A stretch of 64,000 nt of DNA from Paenibacillus sp. FSL K6-1096 (lineage in GTDB: Bacteria; Bacillota; Bacilli; Paenibacillales; Paenibacillaceae). How positions within the stretch are numbered: position 1 is the first letter of the stretch; every line of letters starts with the position of its first letter. Positions 1-9,143 of the stretch are shown piece by piece. The position numbers and the translations under genes were made by a program. Location of the stretch: NCBI RefSeq assembly GCF_037977055.1, contig NZ_CP150274.1, positions 5,952,001-6,016,000 of the forward strand, written 5' to 3'. A model generated the notes under the pieces. The model saw only the letters and a list, made by a program, of their open reading frames with translations, made no database searches and was not told where the DNA came from.

Positions 1-267
1 TTTCCGCGAAAAGAGTCGATTGTCACGGTTACCGGACTGCTGGAGATTGCCGGGGCAGTAGGTCTGCTGCTGCCATCCGTCTCCTTGACGGCTGCCATAT
101 GCCTGATTGTTCTGCTGATCGCCATGCTCCCCGCCAATATGTATGCTGCCCATAATCGGTTGACCATCGGGGGCAAACCAGTGCCGAACTTAATCGTCCG
201 CATCACGATTCAACTTGTGTTCATCTCGTCAATCCTGCTCGCCTCTCCGTTGTCCCAGTTATTCTGA
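1..267 (+). CDS. DoxX-like small membrane protein, C-terminal part
   Basis: The reading frame is open from the first base of the window, so the N-terminus lies outside it; about 88 residues are visible. The segment holds three hydrophobic stretches separated by short loops, including a conserved-looking PANMYAAHNR segment and a final hydrophobic helix ending at LSQLF. This fits the end of DoxX/DoxX-like four-helix membrane proteins, small integral membrane proteins of poorly defined redox or transport role. A strong rho-independent terminator follows 30 bp after the stop, so the gene ends its transcript here. The family call is by eye from a partial protein. Confidence 0.6.
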   Translation, partial: FPRKESIVTVTGLLEIAGAVGLLLPSVSLTAAICLIVLLIAMLPANMYAAHNRLTIGGKPVPNLIVRITIQLVFISSILLASPLSQLF

Positions 268-297
268 CAGAGTGTGTCGCAAACTCCTTTAATATTC

Positions 298-326
298 CCC
301 GGGCAATGATGCCCGGGATTTTTTTC
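298..326 (+). terminator. rho-independent terminator of the DoxX-like gene
   Basis: A perfect 7-bp GC stem (CCCGGGC / GCCCGGG) with loop AATGAT spans 298-317 and is followed by A and a run of seven T. Confidence 0.9.
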
Positions 327-513
327 GTTTTTTTTGGTGATTTTCCCGTTTAGGTCCTTGTACAGCGGTTTTTGTCGAGATTTGTTAAGAGTTTGTTTAG
401 AGCCGTCTGCTAAAATGGAGCCCAGATATGAAATTTCTAAGGGGGCAGATGCCACACTGCAGCAGGACTTGCGATATAGCGCACAGGATGAACGAACAAG
501 GGGGAGCGATACA

Positions 514-3500
514 TTGTTTAAGGGTAAGGGATTGAAAAAAGTTTTCTCGTTGTTACTCGCGATCAGCTTGGTTTGGACCGGAGCCTTTCCGGTATATGCG
601 GGTTCAACGGACAATGGTGCGGCAGGCTGGGACAATGTTGGTCCGCTGCCAGACGGCATCAACGTAAACGGAGTTGCTATTGGCTCAGATACTTTAGTTG
701 CAGTGGGGGGAGAAGGGAAAATTGTTGCCGCAAGCAGCACTTCGACCTGGGCAGTTAGTGAGTCTGGGGTAAGCGATGATTTGAATAGTATTATTCATAA
801 GGGCGCAGGCGGCGAATTCGTTGCAGTCGGTGACAATGGGATAGTCCTAACGTCAACAGATGGCGTGTCCTGGACACCCTCCGATGGCTCCGCCGGTTTT
901 AACTGGAATGGAGTCAGCTACGGCGATGGAACATTAGTTCTAGTTGGCGATTCAGGAATGATTATGATCAAAAATGACAATCGCCCTGACTGGGAGATCG
1001 TATTCTCAGACACTGAGGAGAATCTGAACGCTGTGGCTTATGGCGACGGCAAGTTTGTAGCGGTGGGTGATAACGGTACTGTAGTAACTTCCGTGGATGG
1101 GTTGGAATGGAAGAAGGTAGAGCGCAAAGAAACTGATCATTCCACCCTGAGCTTGAACGGAATTACCTTTGGCGGCGGGATGTTCGTGGCTGTCGGTGAC
1201 GCCGGAATCGTTGTTACCTCTCCAGAAGGTTCTAAAAGTGCGGAGAAGATCATTGGCTCAAATATGAAACTGAATGGAGTGACTTTCGGAAACAGCGTAT
1301 TTATGGCCGCAGGAGATGGCGGGAAAGTGTTCTCCTCTAGCGATCTGGGGCAGACATGGAAGCCTGAGACTTCAAACGCAACTGCTAATCTTAACGGTAT
1401 CGTATTTTATCAAGTTCTTAATCAATTTATTGCTGCGGGTGATTCCGGAGAGATCATTATGTCTTATGTCATTCCTAACATCCCGCGGGTGCTCAGTCTG
1501 TCTCCAGGGAATGATGAGACCGATGTACCAGTAGATATGAATCTGGAGATCATGTTTAATCAGCCAGTGACAGCAGCATCTGCAGATAATAATACCGATA
1601 CTGATAATGACACAGATACAGGCAGTAACGCTAACATCGACAATAACATTAAAATTTTCAAAGCTGCGGATTTGTCCGCTCCGGTTGAAACCATCCCGGC
1701 GGATGACGCCAGCAGAGTAAAGATAAATCCAGCTAACAATACGGTAACGATTAATCCGGGCAAAAATTTCGATCCAGGTACGAAATACGCCGTAACAATC
1801 GACGCGGATGCTTTCACTAATGGTGCAAGCGGCAATGCAGCGATCTCAGCGGAGGAGTGGAGCTTTACAACAGTTGCTGGACCAGGAGATACGGAAGCTC
1901 CGACTGTTATCTCTTACTCTCCAGACCAGGGAGATGCGGGAGTAGCGACTGATGCTCAATTGACACTCACGTTCGATGAGCCTGTGATGAAGGATAGCGG
2001 CAGCATTCTGATTTATGATAGTGAGGACTTAGATTACCCGGCAGTAATTCCGGTTAACACAGAGAATGTTACGGTTAAGGATAACGTGGTAACCATTGTT
2101 CCGTATGAAAAATTTAAGAACAGTACTACGTACTTTGTAAACATCGATGAAGAAGCTTTCAAAGATCTATCAGAAAACGCTAACTATTACACAGGTATCT
2201 CGGACAAGGACACCTGGCAGTTCACCACAGAAGAAGCGCCTGATACTGCACCACCGGTGGTGAGTGATTTTACTCCTAAGAATGGAGCAATGGATGTACC
2301 GATCGGCACCAACCTGACTCTTACCTTTAATGAGGATGTTCAGAAGGGTGAAGGCGAAATTAAGATATACAACAGTGAGATTAGCGATGGCCCGCTTATG
2401 GCGGTCCCTGTTGAATCAGATGATGTAACCATTGACGGTAAAGTGGTAACAATTAATCCGAAGGCTGACCTGGATTACAGTGCAACCTATTATGTCCAGA
2501 TTGATAATGGTACATTTACGGATATGTCGGGCAACAGCTATGCCGGTATCACGAACAATACAACCTGGCGCTTTAGTACCACCAGCGAACCGGATACGAC
2601 GGCGCCAATCGTAAGCACATACTCGCCTAAGAATGGGGCAATAGATGTAGCAATTGGTGCTAGCCTGGAGCTTGCTTTTAGCGAGAATGTACAGGCGGGG
2701 GAAGGCAGCATAAAGATCTACAGCGATGCATCCGACCAAGCGGCGGCAACTATTACTGCCGGCGAAACGAGCATTGTAAACAACAAGGTAACTATTCAAC
2801 TGGCTCACCCTCTGGAGTATGGTACAAGCTATGCTGTGAAAATTACTGACGATGCCTTCGCGGATCTATCCGGCAACTTCTACTCTGGAATTGCGGACAG
2901 TACCACCTGGCATTTCACAACTGCGGCTGCGCCCGATACGACTGCTCCTGCATTAGAGCATTTTACGCCTGTAAATGGGGCAGCAGATGTTGCAACAGAC
3001 GCCAATTTGACCCTTACCTTCAGTGAGGATGTAAAGGCTGGAGAAGGCAATATCGTGATTTACACCAGTGCAACTCATACACCGGCAGTTACGATTCCGG
3101 CAGCTTCCGGGAATGTAACCATCCAGGGAAATGTAGTGACAATTAACCCTACGGATGAACTGAAGTATGGAGCCAGCTACTATGTGCAGATTGGAGCCGG
3201 GGCATTTACAGATGCCGCAGGCAACAGTTATGCCGGGATCACGGACAGCAACGCCTGGCAGTTCACCACAACGGATGCGCCGGACCGCACCTCGCCAACG
3301 GTAGTTACCTATTCGCCGGAGCCTTGGGCCACCGAAGTGGCTGTGAACGCGAATCTGGTCCTGACCTTCAGCGAGAATGTGAAGGCGGGAGCCGGTAGCA
3401 TTGAGATTTTCCGCAGCTCAGATGTTACGCAGCCTGTCTTGACGATTTCCGCCACTTCGGACATGGTAACCATTCTGAATCATGTGGTCACTATCAATCC

Positions 3501-5334
3501 GGCGGATAACCTGGAGCATGGGACCAGCTACTATGTGCGGATCTCTGAAGGAGCCTTTACAGACGGAGCTGGCAACAGCTATGCCGGTATTGCAGGGATT
3601 AACGCCTGGCGGTTCGTGACCACTACTGCGCCAGATACAGCAGCGCCTGTCGTGACTTCTTCCAATCCGGCACGCAACGCAACGCATGTATCTGAATCTA
3701 CCGCACTCACATTGACCTTCAATGAGAATGTGTTGGCAGGGAGTGCCGATATTAAGATTGTGAATGCAGCGAATGATGAGATCGTAACGGCGATTAAGGC
3801 AAGCAATACGCAGCTTGTTACGATTAAAGACTCTACCGTCAGCATCAATACCAGCGGCCTGCTGAAGCAGGGCGAGAGCTATTATGTGCTGATCGGGACG
3901 GGTGCTTTTACAGATGAAGCAGGTAACAGCTATGCAGGGATTACGGATAAAACACTCTGGAGCTTCTCTACAGTTCCGGTGCCGGTCACACCGACCAATC
4001 CTCCTGCAACGGGCGGCGGTTCAGGATCAGGCGGGGGAGCCCCGGCTCCGGTACCGACACCGACCCCGCAGACGGAGAGCATTAATGCAAACGTTGAGAA
4101 TGGGGCCAGTCAAGGGTCTATGGTATCCTCTGTTGTTATTAGCCGGACCAAGGATGCAAACGGAGTGAAGAACGACACTCTTACGTTCACATTGGAGCAG
4201 GCGATCCGGGCGGTCAATGAGCTTAAGGCTGCCGGGTCCAATATTGCCAGAATTGTTGTGCCTGACAAGAATGATGAGGTTGCCGGAACCAGACTGACCA
4301 TTCCGGCAGCTTCCGGCAAGCAGTTTGCTGATAATGAGATTACGCTGGATCTTTTCACCGTCAATGCTGAGGTGAAGGTGCCGGGCAGTTCGATGGCCGG
4401 ATTCGGTACGGATATTTATTTCAACCTGGTTCCACTGAAAACACCGCAGCAGAGCGCAGAGGCTGAAGCCCGTGCCAAAGCACAGGTGCAAAGCGTATCG
4501 AGCGGTGCAGCGGTTACGCTGGTGAGCCGTCCGGTAACGATTGAGACGAACCTGCAGAGCCGTCCGGTTACTCTGGTGCTGCCGCTTAACAACCCTTCGT
4601 TAACGGCGGAGCAGTTGAAGGCACTTGCAGTCTTCATTGAACACAGCGATGGCACCAAAGAGCTGGTCAAGGGCGAAATCGTACCTTACGGCCAGACCGG
4701 GAAGTCAGGTATTCAATTCAGCATCAGCAAATTCAGTACCTTTACCGTTGTACTTGCCCAAGATCCTGCGGTGCAGGTGAAGGCGTATATAACGGGATAT
4801 GCTGACGGTACCTTCAAGCCGGGCCACAGCATCACCCGGGCAGAGGTTGCCAGCATCATTGCCCGCACCTTCAGCCAGTCCGCAGTTACTGCCGGTGTAG
4901 CCTACACTGATGTGACTGCCAGCCACTGGGCAGCCGAGGCCATCGGCCAGGTAACCAGAAGCGGCATGATGAAAGGTTACACGGACGGCAGCTTCAAGCC
5001 GAACCAGACGATTACCAGAGCCGAAATGGCAACCCTTCTATCGCGCCTGATTACAGGCGGCGAAGGCCAATCGGCCGGCTTCAGCGATATTGCCGGTCAC
5101 TGGGCGCAGGCTGCGATTGAGCGGATGTCCCAGGCAGGCATGATTACCGGATATCAGGACGGCACGTTCCGTCCGGACCAGACGTTAACACGCGCGGAAG
5201 CCGTAACCATCATCAACCGCGCCCTGGGGATCGCTCCGCTGACCAGCGCAGCCCAGAAATGGGCGGATGTCCCGGCAAGCTACTGGGCATTCGGCAGCAT
5301 TCAGGCAGCATCTGTAGATCATACTGCAGAATAA
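514..5334 (+). CDS. giant S-layer-anchored surface protein with Ycf48-like repeats, seven SbsA-type Ig domains and three SLH domains
   Basis: A secreted cell-surface protein of about 1606 residues. I chose the TTG at 514 because AAGGGGGAG (499-507) sits 6-7 nt upstream and the protein then begins with a typical signal peptide (basic start, hydrophobic core, cleavage after VYA near residue 28). Residues about 45-315 hold repeats of the type LNGVTFG..VFVAVGD.G.V.TS.DG..W, as in Ycf48/BNR-like propellers. Seven SbsA/Big_5 Ig-like domains start near residues 323, 463, 580, 698, 811, 928 and 1044, each with a D..P.V..(S/F).P..GA..V start, LTLTF.E.V core and W.F.T end. A Gly/Pro linker (about 1160-1190) is followed by a domain of unknown type and three C-terminal SLH motifs, each with ITRAE or LTRAE 59 residues apart. 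SLH domains bind pyruvylated secondary wall polymer. Ligand or enzymatic function is unknown. Confidence 0.88.
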   Translation: MFKGKGLKKVFSLLLAISLVWTGAFPVYAGSTDNGAAGWDNVGPLPDGINVNGVAIGSDTLVAVGGEGKIVAASSTSTWAVSESGVSDDLNSIIHKGAGGEFVAVGDNGIVLTSTDGVSWTPSDGSAGFNWNGVSYGDGTLVLVGDSGMIMIKNDNRPDWEIVFSDTEENLNAVAYGDGKFVAVGDNGTVVTSVDGLEWKKVERKETDHSTLSLNGITFGGGMFVAVGDAGIVVTSPEGSKSAEKIIGSNMKLNGVTFGNSVFMAAGDGGKVFSSSDLGQTWKPETSNATANLNGIVFYQVLNQFIAAGDSGEIIMSYVIPNIPRVLSLSPGNDETDVPVDMNLEIMFNQPVTAASADNNTDTDNDTDTGSNANIDNNIKIFKAADLSAPVETIPADDASRVKINPANNTVTINPGKNFDPGTKYAVTIDADAFTNGASGNAAISAEEWSFTTVAGPGDTEAPTVISYSPDQGDAGVATDAQLTLTFDEPVMKDSGSILIYDSEDLDYPAVIPVNTENVTVKDNVVTIVPYEKFKNSTTYFVNIDEEAFKDLSENANYYTGISDKDTWQFTTEEAPDTAPPVVSDFTPKNGAMDVPIGTNLTLTFNEDVQKGEGEIKIYNSEISDGPLMAVPVESDDVTIDGKVVTINPKADLDYSATYYVQIDNGTFTDMSGNSYAGITNNTTWRFSTTSEPDTTAPIVSTYSPKNGAIDVAIGASLELAFSENVQAGEGSIKIYSDASDQAAATITAGETSIVNNKVTIQLAHPLEYGTSYAVKITDDAFADLSGNFYSGIADSTTWHFTTAAAPDTTAPALEHFTPVNGAADVATDANLTLTFSEDVKAGEGNIVIYTSATHTPAVTIPAASGNVTIQGNVVTINPTDELKYGASYYVQIGAGAFTDAAGNSYAGITDSNAWQFTTTDAPDRTSPTVVTYSPEPWATEVAVNANLVLTFSENVKAGAGSIEIFRSSDVTQPVLTISATSDMVTILNHVVTINPADNLEHGTSYYVRISEGAFTDGAGNSYAGIAGINAWRFVTTTAPDTAAPVVTSSNPARNATHVSESTALTLTFNENVLAGSADIKIVNAANDEIVTAIKASNTQLVTIKDSTVSINTSGLLKQGESYYVLIGTGAFTDEAGNSYAGITDKTLWSFSTVPVPVTPTNPPATGGGSGSGGGAPAPVPTPTPQTESINANVENGASQGSMVSSVVISRTKDANGVKNDTLTFTLEQAIRAVNELKAAGSNIARIVVPDKNDEVAGTRLTIPAASGKQFADNEITLDLFTVNAEVKVPGSSMAGFGTDIYFNLVPLKTPQQSAEAEARAKAQVQSVSSGAAVTLVSRPVTIETNLQSRPVTLVLPLNNPSLTAEQLKALAVFIEHSDGTKELVKGEIVPYGQTGKSGIQFSISKFSTFTVVLAQDPAVQVKAYITGYADGTFKPGHSITRAEVASIIARTFSQSAVTAGVAYTDVTASHWAAEAIGQVTRSGMMKGYTDGSFKPNQTITRAEMATLLSRLITGGEGQSAGFSDIAGHWAQAAIERMSQAGMITGYQDGTFRPDQTLTRAEAVTIINRALGIAPLTSAAQKWADVPASYWAFGSIQAASVDHTAE

Positions 5335-5340
5335 TGAATA

Positions 5341-5386
5341 CACAAACAGCCCTTCCCCGTCATATGACGGTGGAGGGTTGTTTGTG
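5341..5386. terminator. inverted repeat after the SLH protein gene, probable terminator
   Basis: Arms of 21 nt (5341-5361 and 5366-5386) pair with four mismatches around the centre CGTCATATGACG. The 3' arm ends in TTGTTTGTGTC, so the T tract is imperfect. It lies 6 bp after the stop codon. Confidence 0.65.
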
Positions 5387-5441
5387 TCTTATAAGCTGAA
5401 TGCCTTAGGATGCCATTACGATAAAGGCATGTAGGTCGGAT

Positions 5442-5716
5442 GTATGCGAAAAACCGAACACAATTGGCCAGCACGAAGGCGTGAGGCGAAATGTATGCGA
5501 AAAACCGAACACAATCGGCCAGCGCGGAGGCGTGAGGCGGAATGTATGCGAAAAACCGAACAGAATCGGCTAGCACGGAAGCGTGAGGCGGAATGTATGC
5601 GAAAAACTGAACAGAATCGGCCAGCACGGAAGCGTGAGGCGGAATGTATGCGAAAAACCGAATACAGTCGGCCAGCACGGAGGCGTGAGGCCAAATGTAA
5701 GCGGAAAACCGAACAC
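5442..5716 (+). repeat. 51-bp tandem repeat array, locus 1 (5 units plus a partial)
   Basis: Five units of exactly 51 bp begin at 5442, 5493, 5544, 5595 and 5646, and a sixth is broken off after 20 bp at 5697. Each starts GTATGCGAAAAACCGAAC and ends in GGCGTGAGGCGGAAT or a close variant. Because 51 is divisible by three, open frames run through on both strands; they have no Shine-Dalgarno and are treated as spurious. The unit is related to those at 30.8 kb and 62.7 kb. The second half contains CACG-GAGG-CGTG, a short potential hairpin. Confidence 0.95.
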
Positions 5717-5727
5717 ATGCACAATAA

Positions 5728-5755
5728 GCGGCATCGCCCGTCAAGGCGATGCCGC
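5728..5755 (-). terminator. strong hairpin downstream of the TerD-domain gene
   Basis: A perfect 11-bp stem (GCGGCATCGCC / GGCGATGCCGC) with a 6-nt loop lies 29 bp past the stop of the minus-strand TerD gene. It lacks a clean T run on the minus strand (TTATTG), so termination is likely but not certain. Confidence 0.6.
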
Positions 5756-5783
5756 TCATATTATGTCCACTGCCTACTAGCTG

Positions 5784-7097
5784 CTACTTACTCCCGGCCT
5801 CCCACCGCAGGTTCCACTGATAGTGCTGGTCCAGCTCCTCATGGCCGCTGAAATACTCTACAAGCCGTTCCACGATGAAGGTTCCATCCGGCTGGCTGTG
5901 CAGCATGGCGACGGCGCACATTCCCTTATCGTTATTATGCCCGTCCAGTTGCACCTCGATCTCCGGCCCGCCCTGCTGGCGGATGGTTACCACGGCGCCA
6001 GCCTGCGGCCAGCTCGCCGCTCCCTCATAGATGAGGGCAAAAATAACAATCCGCTTGATCTCGGAGAGATAGCGGCTGTTAATCCGCAGATTCTCACCCG
6101 TGGCAATTGAGCCTGTCCGGTCATCCCCGTCCAGGATGATGTAAGGCGGCCGGTTGAAGCTGCCGAAGGACTCACCGAGCGCCTGGACAGCGCCTTTGAG
6201 CCCATTGCTGAGTTCAAACAGGCAGCCCAGATCCAGATCAATACTCTTCCTTCCGAACCAGCGGGAGGATTCGGTCTGAACCCATTTGAGATTGATGACA
6301 ATCTCACCCGCAGCCCCAGGTCCGCTCTGAAGCCGGACTGTCTCCCCGCGGTTCTTCAGCTGCCGTTCTCCCGGATGCCCCGGAGATCCCGGCGGCGAAG
6401 CCGGGGCAGCAGGAGGCAACGGGTCCGCCGGCCTCTGCTTAGGGCGTGGCCGCAGCTCCGGCAGCACAAAAGGAGACTTTCCGGGTGCAGCAGCCGGTCT
6501 CGCTGCCTGAACCAATGCTTCGGCCTCCGCTTCCGGTATCCCGCAGCTGCGGCATAGGGCGGGCAGGCCGCCGGCATAACCGGAGCCGACCGCACTGAAT
6601 TTCCATTCGCCCCCATACCGGTAGAGCTCTCCGGCAACGATGGCTGTCTCCACTGAATAACCGCCCTCCAGCGGGTAACGCAGCAGCTCCGTTCCGTCCG
6701 CAGCGCTCATGATCCGCAAATAAGCGCCGGCCAAGCCCGCAAAGCTCTGCTGCCGTTTCTGGGCTTCATGGATCGTCAGCACAAACGCAATGCGCTCGTA
6801 CTCCGCAGGGATCAGGTCCAGCCGGACCGCAATCTGTGTGTGGTCAGCCACGCCGGTAACAACCCTGTGTTCAGGTTGCAATAATACTACAGACTGATGA
6901 TGTGCAGCGGGATTCCTGTAGAATATAAGGTCCGCAGCAGTAGAGACCCTCTGTCCGCCCGTAAGCAGAACAGCAGAGCTGTCAATCTCAATCCCCGCTC
7001 CCGCAGCCTGCCAGCCCAGGCCGATGATAAGCTGCGTGAGGCGGGGGTTATTTGCGGTTAAGCTGACCTTCTGTCCCTTAATTAGCTCGAATGTCAT
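5784..7097 (-). CDS. TerD-domain protein with a C-terminal TerA-like domain
   Basis: 437 residues with two related beta-sandwich domains. The N-terminal domain (about 1-185) starts KGQKVSLTANNP and has GLGWQ...IEIDSSAVLL, the TerD signature of the tellurium-resistance/stress family, usually calcium binding. A Pro-rich linker (about 200-250) leads to a second domain (about 262-430) with DLDLGCLFEL, GLKGAVQALG and PPYIILDGDDRTG, typical of the TerA/TerF branch. These proteins are cytoplasmic and linked to membrane stress, tellurite and phage or colicin resistance. It follows the gene at 7119-7682 by 21 bp and is probably cotranscribed with it. No TerC or kinase-like ter partners are visible nearby. 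Confidence 0.85.
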   Translation of the reverse strand: MTFELIKGQKVSLTANNPRLTQLIIGLGWQAAGAGIEIDSSAVLLTGGQRVSTAADLIFYRNPAAHHQSVVLLQPEHRVVTGVADHTQIAVRLDLIPAEYERIAFVLTIHEAQKRQQSFAGLAGAYLRIMSAADGTELLRYPLEGGYSVETAIVAGELYRYGGEWKFSAVGSGYAGGLPALCRSCGIPEAEAEALVQAARPAAAPGKSPFVLPELRPRPKQRPADPLPPAAPASPPGSPGHPGERQLKNRGETVRLQSGPGAAGEIVINLKWVQTESSRWFGRKSIDLDLGCLFELSNGLKGAVQALGESFGSFNRPPYIILDGDDRTGSIATGENLRINSRYLSEIKRIVIFALIYEGAASWPQAGAVVTIRQQGGPEIEVQLDGHNNDKGMCAVAMLHSQPDGTFIVERLVEYFSGHEELDQHYQWNLRWEAGSK

Positions 7098-7118
7098 GAG
7101 AACCAGCCTCTCCTAAGG

Positions 7119-7682
7119 TTAATATCTGCCGCGTCTGCCGGCGTCCAGATTCGGACCATTCAGGCTGGACAGCCGCTCCAGCGCCTGCTCGTAGATCCGC
7201 ACAATATCCTGTACCTGCTGGAATTCAGGGTCCGAAGGCCCAAGGTTGTCCATGAACATGCGCTGCAGGATTTCTTTATAGAAGGAGATTCGGCTCCCCA
7301 CCAGACTGCATTCATAATCGATGACCTCTTCAATCGAGTGCTGCTGAACGAAGTCCATGAGATCATCTGCCGGATTGCTACGGGACTCGCGTTCATTGCG
7401 TGCGGCCACCGGTGTGTTAACATTCTCGAGATTGACGGTCGAGCGTATATCGGTGAACAGAATGCCTTCTTTTGCCAGCATGACCTGGAAGGGCTTGTGC
7501 TTGAACAGCTCCTGTGCGACCAGCGTGCACATCGCCGGATTCCGCAGCAGCATCCCGTCGAATGGATGAAGCACCCAGCCTTCGTCATCGCGGTACAGGC
7601 TGAACGTGAAGTACTCGCCGCCGTACTCATATTTCAGGTTGATCGAACTCTCTGAAGTAAGCTCATATTGAAATGCATCCAT
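7119..7682 (-). CDS. conserved-looking protein of unknown function upstream of the TerD gene
   Basis: 187 residues, soluble, acidic, with no signal peptide or membrane segment. The first 90 residues look beta-rich (INLKYEYGGEYFTFSLY, then GWVLHPFDGMLL); the rest is helical and charged, ending in RRGRY. I do not recognise the family. It begins 21 bp upstream of the TerD-domain gene on the same strand, so it is probably translated from the same mRNA and may act with that stress protein. The ATG at 7680-7682 is preceded by an AGGAGGCGTAACCCGGA-type ribosome site on the minus strand. Confidence 0.75.
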   Translation of the reverse strand: MDAFQYELTSESSINLKYEYGGEYFTFSLYRDDEGWVLHPFDGMLLRNPAMCTLVAQELFKHKPFQVMLAKEGILFTDIRSTVNLENVNTPVAARNERESRSNPADDLMDFVQQHSIEEVIDYECSLVGSRISFYKEILQRMFMDNLGPSDPEFQQVQDIVRIYEQALERLSSLNGPNLDAGRRGRY

Positions 7683-7757
7683 TCCGGGTTACGCCTCCTG
7701 TATCTACTATGAATTTCTATTAGCATAGCAGAAAATGGCGGATTTTGGAGCAAAAAA

Positions 7758-9143
7758 TTATGCTATAACCGGCAGCTTCAACACCGCACACAGTCCTTCT
7801 CCGGGAGGATTCTCCAGAATCAGCTTCCCCTTGTGAGCTTCGGCGATACGGGCGACCATCGGGAGGCCAAGCCCGTGGCCCTGGCGGACGGGGCGGGTCC
7901 GCTTCCCGGAGTAGGGCAGCAGGACCAGCTCCGGCAGGAGCTCTGCCGGAACTCCTGACCCGTCATCGAATACAGATAGACAGCAGGCTTCCGGGTCTTC
8001 CGGACAACGCGAGATCGTTACCGTAATCCGGCAGCCGTCCGGATTATGGCGGATGCTGTTCTGGACCAGATTGCTGACCGCACGGTAGAGCAGCTTCTCA
8101 TCGCCCATTATCTGCAGGCGCTCGTCCGTTATGCACAGGTCCAGCGAATATGGCTCCTCCAGGCCGTTGTTGATGAAGTCGGATACCACGGTCCGGACCA
8201 GAGCAGATAAGCGAATTGGCTTAAGCTGTAGCGGCTGCATCTCGTATTCCAGCATGGAGACCAGATTCAAGTCGCTAACCAGCGACCTTAGCTGCTCCCC
8301 TTGGCGGCGGATGATGGCAGCCTGCCGGCGCTGTTCTCCAGTCAGGTTGTCTTGTTCCTCCAGATTGCTGGCGTAGCCCAGGATCATGGAGAGCGGGGTG
8401 CGGATGTCGTGCGAGATTCCGGCAATCCAGTTGGAGCGCGCTTCATCCCTTGATTTTAACTGGGTGCTCCGGGTCTGGAGTGTTGCCGAAGCTGAATTGA
8501 TGCTCTCCGACAAGTCGCTGAAGATGCCCTGCGGCTCCAGCCGGACCGGCTTGTCCTTGGCCAGGGCATGAATGCTGTTGATCAGCGGACGGATGCTGCG
8601 GATCAGCCGGGTGCCGATGAACAGCGACAGGGCCACCGCAAGCACGGCATTGCATACCAGGAGAAGCAGCACCCTTAAGGGAAGTGAGCGCACCCAATCG
8701 GTCAGATATTCGAGCTGATATTTCTCATATGAATATTTGGGATACCCGACAACCAGCAGCCCTTCAGGATGCTCCCAGGTGTATACGGGATACTCCATTA
8801 AGTAGTAACGCGAGAATTTCGCCACCTCTATAATATTGAAGGCGTCTGGTATCTCCGGCGGAAGCTGCTCACTCCACTGCACCTTGCCGTCCGCATCCAG
8901 CAGCATGGCCCAGGCCTTATGCTGCTCAAGGAGCGCGGCGGCCTTGGCGTCAAGTGAGTAGCTGCCTTCCGTTCCCTTCAAATCCAGAGAGACATCCCGG
9001 ACAACCTTACCGGGCGAAGTCTCCTGATGGGTCTCCTTGAAGATCAGGGAACCGAGCAGAATCAGATTGAACAGGAGCAGCAGCGCAGAGACCAGCATTG
9101 TGGAGCCTACGAACCTGCGTAATATGCGGACCGCACTGTCCAT
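7758..9143 (-). CDS. membrane sensor histidine kinase of the lantibiotic-response type
   Basis: 461 residues. Transmembrane helices lie near residues 12-35 and 155-180 and enclose an extracellular sensor of about 120 residues. A HAMP-like linker, then the H box ISHDIRTPLSMILGY (His about 245), N box NLVQNSIRHN (about 368), G1 box DDGSGVP (about 394) and G2 box GHGLGLPM (about 425) follow. It autophosphorylates and passes the phosphate to the regulator encoded just upstream. Its ATG overlaps the regulator stop by one base (TAATG), so translation is coupled. The extracellular domain is larger than in intramembrane-sensing BceS kinases, which fits CprK/NisK-like sensors. The divergent ABC genes are the likely target. 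Confidence 0.9.
   Translation of the reverse strand: MDSAVRILRRFVGSTMLVSALLLLFNLILLGSLIFKETHQETSPGKVVRDVSLDLKGTEGSYSLDAKAAALLEQHKAWAMLLDADGKVQWSEQLPPEIPDAFNIIEVAKFSRYYLMEYPVYTWEHPEGLLVVGYPKYSYEKYQLEYLTDWVRSLPLRVLLLLVCNAVLAVALSLFIGTRLIRSIRPLINSIHALAKDKPVRLEPQGIFSDLSESINSASATLQTRSTQLKSRDEARSNWIAGISHDIRTPLSMILGYASNLEEQDNLTGEQRRQAAIIRRQGEQLRSLVSDLNLVSMLEYEMQPLQLKPIRLSALVRTVVSDFINNGLEEPYSLDLCITDERLQIMGDEKLLYRAVSNLVQNSIRHNPDGCRITVTISRCPEDPEACCLSVFDDGSGVPAELLPELVLLPYSGKRTRPVRQGHGLGLPMVARIAEAHKGKLILENPPGEGLCAVLKLPVIA

Noticed and set aside
5319..5851. Frames of 102-146 codons through the locus 1 array
   Set aside because: The same effect of 51-bp repeats; they overlap real gene ends and terminators.
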